Assembly: GCA_037176725.1 (NCBI GenBank)
Contig: JAZBRS010000037.1
Span: 11,054,001 to 11,118,000, forward strand
DNA: 64,000 nt
Direction: 5' to 3'
DNA from: Posidonia oceanica
Lineage: Eukaryota > Streptophyta > Magnoliopsida > Alismatales > Posidoniaceae
Part shown: positions 10,386-18,000 of the stretch, one piece after another
Layout: the number at the start of each line of letters is the position of its first letter
Position numbering within the stretch: position 1 is the stretch's first letter
The notes under the pieces: model-generated
Database searches by the model: none
Seen by the model: the letters and a program-made list of their open reading frames with translations, nothing else
Told to the model about the DNA's origin: nothing
Translations under genes and position numbers: made by a program

Positions 10386-11823
10386 AACCGCTTACCTCCC
10401 TGGCACCCTCTCCCTCCTCTGATGCTTCTCCGCCGATCAGGGTCAGGTCTCCGGCCCTCCTGCTCCAGCTGCGCCTCGCCGGTCCGACCTTCGTCTCCGG
10501 CGCCGGTCACCTGTCTCCCGGGTCCTCCGGCCACTGGAATGCTGCTCCAGCACCCTCCACGGCTCCGCACGGTCGCCGACAGTCCCCTCCGCCCTCCTGC
10601 GTGCCTGCGCGCGCCCTGGGCCGGCGGTACTGGGCTCCGGCGATCTTTGCTACAGTGCCTCCCCACCGCCGGCAAGGCACTGTTCATTTATTTCTTCGTT
10701 AATATAGTTTTAGGTGTGAATATTGCAGATCTGGTTTAAGTTTTTGATTTTTTACATTTCAGTCCTTCTACCATTTATTTTGCTTAGCTTTTAATTAAAT
10801 ACCATGCTAAATTGCGAAATATGTTTCTGTTTTTCTATATTTGCTTTTTAGTCCTGTTACTGTGCTGTGCTGTTATAAAATTTTATGTTTTGGTCCCTCT
10901 GCTTTCCATTATTGCATGTAAGTCCTGTCCTAGGTCAGTTCATTTATTTACACACATTTTGCCATATTGCATTGCATTTCAGATCCCTGTTTTATGTCAT
11001 TTTTGCATCTCAGTCCACTGCACTGTAGAACTTAGGGTTTATTTTCCAGTTTTACATACTGCATTGCACATTTGCCCCCCAGTTTTTGCATATTTGCATT
11101 TAGGTCCATTTTAAATGGACAGTAACTCCTGCATGCATTTTTTGGCTTATTGTATTGCCTTTTTGACCCTGATCTTTTTAAAAATTGCACTGTGGTCCTG
11201 TCATTTAATTTTCAGAGCATGTTTTCCATATAAAATTGCATATCTGACCCCTGCATGATTTGAAAATCACACATAGAGCCTTGCATCTTTTGAAAAATTA
11301 TGTGAAAAGACTGTTTTACCCCTAAGTTGCATTTTAACTCCCATGTTCGCAAAAATTGCATGTAAACCCTCCATTTGCATTCCCGGACTCCCTAGAACCC
11401 CTGTTTTCTGGAAAATTTGCATTTTGGCCCCCTTTCTTTTTCAAAATACTTTTAAACCCCCGTTCTTTCCAAATGGCTTTCCCTTGTCTTCTCTGGCTTT
11501 GCATTGCATTCCGCATCCATTTAATCTTGCATTTAAGCTCCCCTTTGCATACACCAAGCACTTCTAACTCTCCTTCACCTGGGAGGACCTCCAGCACACC
11601 CCTAGGACCTCCTGAACACTTAGATCTATTCTTCTCTCCTGTTCTGGCCCTTCTGCTCCGGAGCCGTGATATCTTTCAATCCGACCGTCGGATCTCCCCA
11701 AGTAAGCTGCCCAGGCGACCGCAGCGAAGAGCTCTTCAGCATGGACCAAACAGATCTCCGATCAGACTCCCGGATCTCTAGGTATATCTTCCTGAACTTC
11801 TGCACTGCATTCATTTTGCATGC

Positions 11824-13076
11824 CATTTGCACCGTTTTGCGTGCCTTTTAGTTTCTTCGCCTCGTTTTGCGTGCCATTGCGTTTTATCGCTCCGTTTTGC
11901 GCGCCGCTTCTCTATCTTGCACCGTTTTGCGTGCCTCTTAGTTTTTTCGCCTCGTTTCGCGTGTTTTCATGTTTTATCGCTCCGTTTTGCGCGCCGTTTC
12001 CCTGTCTTGCACCGTTTTGCGTGCCTTTTGGTTTTCTTGCCCCGTTTTGCGCGTTTTCTTGTTTTCTCGCTCCGTTTTGCGTGCCGCTTCTCTATCTTGC
12101 ACCGTTTTGCGTGCCTTTTGATTTCTTCGCCTCGTTTTGCGTGCCGTCATGTTTTATCGCTCCGTTTTGCGCGCCACTTCTCTATCTTGCACCGTTTTGC
12201 GTGCCTTTTAGTTTCTTCGCCTCGTTTTGCGTGCCATCATGTTTTATCGCTCCGTTTTGCGCGCCGCTTCTTTGTCTTGCACCGTTTTGCGTGCCCTTTA
12301 GTTTTTTCGTCTCGTTTCGCGTGTTTTCATGTTTTATCGCTCCGTTTTGCGCGCCGCTTCTCTATCTCGCACCGTTTTGCGTGCCTTTTGATTTCTTCGC
12401 CCCGTTTTGCGTGCCATCATGTTTTATCGCCCCGTTTTGCGTGCCCTTTAGTTTTTTTCGTCTCGTTTCGCGTGTTTTCATGTTTTATCGCCCCGTTTTG
12501 CGCGCCACTTCTCTATCTTGCACCGTTTTGCGTGCCTTTTGATTTCTTCGCCCCGTTTTGCGTGCCATCATGTTTTATCGCTCCGTTTCGCGCGCCGCTT
12601 CTTTGTCTTGCACCGTTCTGCGTGCCCTTTAGTTTTTTCGTCTCGTTTCGCGTGTTTTCACGTTTTATCGCTCCGTTTTGCGCACCGCACCTTTGCCTTG
12701 CACCGTTTTGCGTGCCTTTTAGTTTTTTTTGCCTCGTTTTGCGTGTTTTCATGTTTTCTCGCTCCGTTTTGCGCGCCGCTCCTCTGTCTTGCACCGTTTT
12801 GCGTGCCCTTCAGCTTGCTTGCCTCGTTTTGCGCGCAGTCTCGTTTTCCTGCACCGTTTTGCGTGCCCTTTCGTTTTCTCGTCTCGTTTTGCGTGTTCTG
12901 GTGTTTTCTTGCCCAGTTTTGCGCCCTTCTTTTGTTTTCTCGCGCGGTTTTGCATTCTTATTCCATTTCTTGCCCCATTTTGCACGTCGACCCTGTTCTC
13001 GCATCCTTTTGCATACTTCTTTCGTTCCCCGCACTGTTTTACGCCGTTTTCTCTTGCATGTCGATTGCATTGCATG
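11824..13076 (+). repeat. 30-bp tandem array with 90-bp super-unit, 5' LTR A
   Basis: CGTTTTGC recurs at exact 30-bp steps (for example 11833, 11863, 11893). Three monomer types alternate (GCACCGTTTTGCGTGCC, TCGTTTTGCGTGCCATCAT and CTCCGTTTTGCGCGCCGCTT), giving a 90-bp higher-order period. Towards the end the copies degrade. Because 30 is divisible by three, all frames stay open, which creates long spurious frames of up to 457 codons. The copy in the 3' LTR lacks exactly one monomer. Confidence 0.93.
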
Positions 13077-13351
13077 GTTTTCCCGCCGTTTTGTCTTATC
13101 GCCTGCATTTGCATATAGGGCGGTGATGCTTACTGTCCGGAGTTCTCACGAGCCAGGTTTCGCCCGGTTCGGAACACAGACAGCGTTGCTGAGCGCTTAG
13201 ATCGCACGTTTACTTTCCTGCATCGTCTTTCATCTCTTAGAGCACACCTTTGAGCATTTAGACAGGCATTCATCGGCACTTAGGCATTCAAAGTCTGCAT
13301 TTCCCTGCATATGCGAGCGTAAGCCTAGAAAGACCGATTCTCGGGCGTGTC

Positions 13352-13373
13352 GGGGGTGCCTAACACCTTCCCC
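13352..13373 (+). promoter_or_regulatory. Conserved LTR module GGGGGTGCCTAACACCTTCC
   Basis: The same block, usually within AGAAAGACCG...GGGGGTGCCTAACACCTTCCCC...TAACAGGAGTCCTTACC, is found in all eight copies of Tat-type LTR 3' ends in the window: 13352, 34431, 39860, 49094, 55467, 56528, 59306 and minus-strand 60388. Its function is unknown. It contains GGTG-CCTAA-CACC, a small stem-loop. Confidence 0.8.
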
Positions 13374-13569
13374 GCGCGTAACAGGAGTCCTTACCCTCTC
13401 TTGGCCCGCAATGACCATATTGCCCTTGTCCTAGGCACGAGTCACCTCCTTTGCATTCATTTGCATCCTATTTCTTTTGCATTGCTTTGCTTTGCATCTT
13501 TTGCTTGGTTTTGCGCGATTATTCGCGCATTTCCCCGGTTTTCCTCGTCTTCCGATTTAATAGACTTGG

Positions 13570-13579
13570 TGGCGACTCC
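13570..13579 (+). other. PBS-like decamer inside LTR A
   Basis: TGGCGACTCC repeats the first ten bases of the PBS type used by these elements, but lies 175 bp upstream of the real PBS and inside the LTR. It is present at the same relative place in B, C, D, E, F and H. Confidence 0.75.
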
Positions 13580-13744
13580 GATTTTGTCTTATCTTCTTCT
13601 TTTCTTTCCCTTTTTCCCCTTTTAAATGTTTTCGAGTTAGGTCTTCCTTCTCGGACATAGCCGCTTATAGTGAGCCTGATTCCGATCGGTGCACGCGAGC
13701 TTTGGCATCGTGCATGGACGATCCGAACACCGGGATTACTACAG

Positions 13745-13763
13745 TGGCGACTCTGCTGGGGAT
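13745..13763 (+). other. Primer binding site of element A (tRNA-Arg type)
   Basis: TGGCGACTCTGCTGGGGAT starts one base after the LTR end. From memory, the 3' end of plant tRNA-Arg(UCG) has the complement TGGCGACTCCACTGGGGAT, so the fit is 17 of 19. An Arg-type PBS is known for Ogre elements. Confidence 0.8.
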
Positions 13764-15063
13764 ACTAGACTCCGGTTTTCGCTTTTGCTTTCGCCCGTTT
13801 GGGATTTGCTTTCTTTGTTTGCCTTTGTGTTTCCTTTATCTGTTTTGCTCGCTTTTCTGTGCAAGCACCTAGAAAGTCGCCTTGTGGCTACTTTGCCTAG
13901 GCTTTGCACCTCTCTTGTCTCGGTTTGCGCTCTCTTTTACTTGGCTTTGCTTCTGTGCTTATTTATTTACTTGTTTCCTTGCTTCTGCTCTTACTTCCTT
14001 TACAGCTTACTTGTCTTTACTTTCTTTGCCTTACTTGCTTATTATTGCTTTAATTCTCGCACATTGCATGTCTACGCACCTGTTTGGCCACAATACATGC
14101 TTTTTGAATGATGAATGCTTCCTTTTACACATTTGCTATGTCACTACACACGCACATACCTTGCATACATGCCTTTTGACTTGATGAATGTTTTCTTCAC
14201 CATTATGCTCACAAACACTTGCACATGCCATGCACTTGCCTTTTGTTGTGTTGTATGATTGTTTGCTTGCCATGCTTGATTGTTTTTCTTCCCTTTCGCA
14301 CTTGCCATGCTTAGGATAGTAGAAACTTGTTTGCTCTCCCCATGGTTAACTAAAAAGCGCAAGTAAAAGAACTCCTAGGAACAACTAGAGACTCTGAACA
14401 ATCCTTCACTCCCTTTTGGTTAATAAAATGTGCAAGATAAAAGACTTTAATCATTCGCATAAGCATCATATAGGGCATGCATTCTTCTCCTCTGAGTCCA
14501 CCTACCAGTCTGCGAAGGACGGTTCCGGCTTCTCACCCCGATGCTTTGGCATGGTGTGAGTCAGTCGGTCTGTCCCCCCTTGTCCGGGGTCGTGTCGGTG
14601 TTAGTGGAGGGTACCACCTACGCTTTGGCGGGGTAGAGGCCACCAACGCACCACCCTGTCATTACCTGAGCTTTGGGCCGGGAGTTAGACAGGGAGCCTA
14701 CTTTTCTGACTTGAGTCGGTGACCCGCACACCCAGGGATACCCGAAGTAGACAACCTTGCTAGGAGACACTAGTTAGGTGAGGGGGGCATACTAGAAAGC
14801 ATACATGACATTCATGCCATAACATAATGCATTTTGCATCTCTTTCTTCTCTAACCCTAGTTTCCCCTTGTGTCTTTAACAGAGTTCAGTAAGCGATCTC
14901 CTTAGCTAGAGCTCGGGTCTCTCCTTTGCTGACATCTCTGTTGAGACACCTGTGCTCGACCATCCCTTTTTCTGAGCTACTCGTCTTTGCGAGCATAGCT
15001 CCTCGTAGAGCCCGTCCCCTTTTCCCTCGTCGCAGCCCCGTTTTGACTCGCTCTCGGTCAGCA
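13764..15063 (+). other. 5' leader of element A
   Basis: This 1.3-kb untranslated leader is T-rich and TTGC/CATGC-rich at first. A block from about 14477 to 14725 is clearly conserved in element B (40822-41055), including CCCCCCTTGTCC, GGAGGGTACCACC and CACCAACGCACCACCC. Packaging or dimerisation signals are expected in such leaders. No upstream frame with a recognisable domain is seen, although an open stretch without ATG precedes gag from 14926. Confidence 0.65.
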
Positions 15064-18000
15064 ATGGCCCAGCGCACTGTCGAGACCCCCCTCACCCTTG
15101 CCTCGGAGGTGGTTCCCGCTCCGGCCCCTCCGGTCCCCGTTTCTAACCCCTCTGTGCCCGCTGTGACGCCAGGCTTTTCCCCTCTGTCGTCTGGGGCACC
15201 CCAGTTTGCTGTGGGACAGTGGCAGACGCCCGTTCCTCCTGATCCGGTCGCCGAGTCCATCTTGATGACCACTTCACGCGTTCTGGAGGCACCACTGACC
15301 CCACCTTCTCAGGGTTTTGTCACTTTTGACCCTTCTGCTGCGACGACTCACGCCTTAGGATTCCAGTCTCCCGGACAGTCCGGATCTCTTGGTTCTGGTT
15401 CCTCGCCGGCACTGCAATTCAGTGTTCCCACTGACGGGACACCTGAAGAGCAGTACCAGCAACTGATGGACACTATCCAGCGGCTGCAGGGTATAGCTCT
15501 ATCAGTCCGCCCTCCTTCCCCTCCTGTTGTTCTTGAGGTTCCTGTGCGGCCTGCTCCCGCACATCTTGCATTGCACTCTGCACTTCCGCCTAGACCATCG
15601 TCCCAACTGCTCACGGTTCCGACGATGGGGGCACGTGTTCCGCCTCTTGCATCAGCACCACACCTCACACAGCATGCACCTCCGCCACCTGGTGGCCAGT
15701 CATTCGGATTGGTGGGAGCACAGTATCTCGCAGGCCCGTCCCCCGGCATCGCCCCGGTACGGCCGCTGATGCTCCAGCATCCTGCACCCACCGCACAGCA
15801 TACCGTTTATCCTCCCCCTTTGCATCAGGCTCAGAATTCCACATGCATCCCTCCTTGCACTCCACCACAGCACGGGTATGCCGGCCATCACCTTGCGTCA
15901 CCAGGCGATGTGATGGTGGATCCGGAGGAGCACCTCGGTGCGACCCATTCGGCATACGTGGTCCCTGCCCCTGCTGCCCCGTCTCCTGTAGCAGCTATTC
16001 CAGACCCCATCAACAATAGGATGGATGTTCTGGAGAAAGCACTGCGTCTAGTACAGGGCACGGACCACCAGACCTACCAGTTCCGAGACCTCTGCTGTTT
16101 CCCAGAGGCGGTACTCCCCCCGAAGTTCAAAATATCGGACTTCGAGAAGTATGATGGTAGGGGCTGCCCCATAGCCCATCTGAAGGCGTATTGCGGTGAT
16201 CTCGCCCAACTCCAGGCGGACGAGAGGTTGCTGATCCGCTTGTTCCAGAAAAGTTTGTCTGGTCCGGCCCTCAAGTGGTTCACCTCGCTTGACATGGCTA
16301 TGATCAAGACTTGGAACGACCTAAGCCAGGCGTTCTTGGAACAGTACTCCTTCAACCTCGATCTGGTCCCAAAGCGCGCGGACTTGATCGCAACCAAGCA
16401 GAATCCGGGCGAGCCGTTCGGGGAGTACGTCGGCCGCTGGCGTGCCTTTGCCTCGCAAGTTCGAGATAGGCCCTCCGACGAGGAGTCTATTGAGATCATT
16501 ATAAAAGGGGCACAGCCGTCCACCGGAGCTCTGCTTAGCATCCAACCCGTCACAACCTTCACTGCTTTGATCCGAGCTGGCACTCGCGTAGAGAGTTCGT
16601 TGCGGAGTGGCAACTTCCCCGCACTCTCTGTGCTTGCCAGGCAGGCCCTCGCCAGCAACGACGGTAGTAGCAGCAGCGCCATCAACAACAACAGCAGTCT
16701 CAACAACAATCGTCCCAAGAGGAAGGATCCGCCGAAGCCTGTTGTCGCATACGTCGACTCCCCCGCTGCGCCCGTCCGTCTGGCGTCCCGGCCTGCCCCT
16801 CCTCAGATCTATTACGCACCTGCACCTAGGGCACATCCTACACCACAAATCACTACCACCGCTCGACCGGTCTATCCTGCCGCACCGGTTCAGCAAGGAC
16901 AATTCCCGAGGCCGAGACGGCCACCCATGGAGAAGCGGAAGTTCGCCCCACTGGTGGAACCGCTCAGTGCCGTCCTCCCGAAGGTTGCGTCGCTCCTGCG
17001 ATTTCCGGAGGTTCGCCCGCCACCAAACCCACTACCGCATTGGTTTAAGGCGAATCTTTTCTGCGACTTTCATCGAAGCGTCGGGCATTCGACTGATAGT
17101 TGTTTCACTCTCCGGAATGCCATCCAGGACTTGATCGAATTGGGAACGATTGTGATCGACACGCACGAGGCGTCCACTTCTGCACCATCTCATGCACCTG
17201 CATCAGCATCTACTCCAGCTAATGTTGTCCGCCGACCCCTGCCGGAGCACTCCTATTCAGGAGGCGCAGGGACCTCAGGAATTCACTCCTTGTTTCCTTC
17301 TGGGTCTCCCACATCCGTGGTAGATCCTTCCGAGCTTATCCATGATGTTTCTACCCCCTTTCCAGTCTCTCTCTACCTTGCAGCTATCGCCGGTTCCGAG
17401 TCGGGCGTCCATATGATCCGACCGCGCGCCAGGCCGGAGCGTTCTCCTGCATCAGCCGTCATGCTTTCCCGGGCCCAAGCCCCAGTACATCTCCTAGTCA
17501 GACCTCAGCCAGAGCTTCCCGTGCACCTACTAGCAAGACCTCAGTCCCCACCTAGCTTGCCTTCCCAACTACCCACCTACCCATGCCCTCCTCAGCCTGT
17601 AGCCCCTCTCGTGCTCGCCGCACGCGCTCCCGTGGTTATTAACCTAACCCGGGATACCCATCGCGTACCCTACAGCTACGCCACAGAAATGTGTGTGGAA
17701 GTGACGCGATCGGGGAGGGTCTACAGACCTCCTGCACCAGTAACCAGACCTAGTCATCCACGACCTGCAATACCATTACCCTTAGCCCAGCCTACAGTCC
17801 CACTACCTTCAGGCCAACCTCTTGAGCCCACCGTAGCTGAACCTGTCCCCACAACTGCGCCACCTACTACCAAGAAATGCCAGCCTAAAGCCGATATCAC
17901 GTCCCAGCTCAAGAAAGTTAAAGCCGACATATCCATCTGGGACCTGATACACACCTCGGCTGAGCATCGCGAAGCTTTCCTTCGCGTGTTCCAAGCCGCC

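Larger units (their letters stand above)
7732..13743 (+). mobile_element. 5' LTR of element A, 6012 bp
   Basis: It starts TGTTGACACCCCATTTTGAC and ends ACTACA. Its parts, in order, are: a 5' section; pyrimidine-rich CTCTCT runs near 8160-8220; an AT-rich block (8440-9190); a GC-rich leader-like block (9340-10680) with a splice-donor-like CAG|GTAACC at 10384; T-rich sequence with many GCATTT words; a 30-bp tandem array (11824-13076); and a 3' end with the modules shared by all relatives (13352-13373 and 13570-13579). The frames in the GC-rich part are not preserved in relatives D and G, so I regard the LTR as non-coding. Confidence 0.95.

Noticed and set aside
10026..10739. 237-codon frame in LTR A (twin at 31135-31848)
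   Set aside because: Low-complexity Pro/Arg/Ser sequence from a GC-rich leader. The matching regions of LTRs D and G have stops and no similar protein.
11827..13200. Long open frames (up to 457 codons) in the 30-bp array, and their twins at 32936-34279
   Set aside because: The repeat length is a multiple of three, so all frames stay open. The peptides are pure repeat and not kept in relatives D and B.
14886..15272. Minus-strand frames overlapping gag-protease and pol
   Set aside because: Shadows of the real plus-strand genes.
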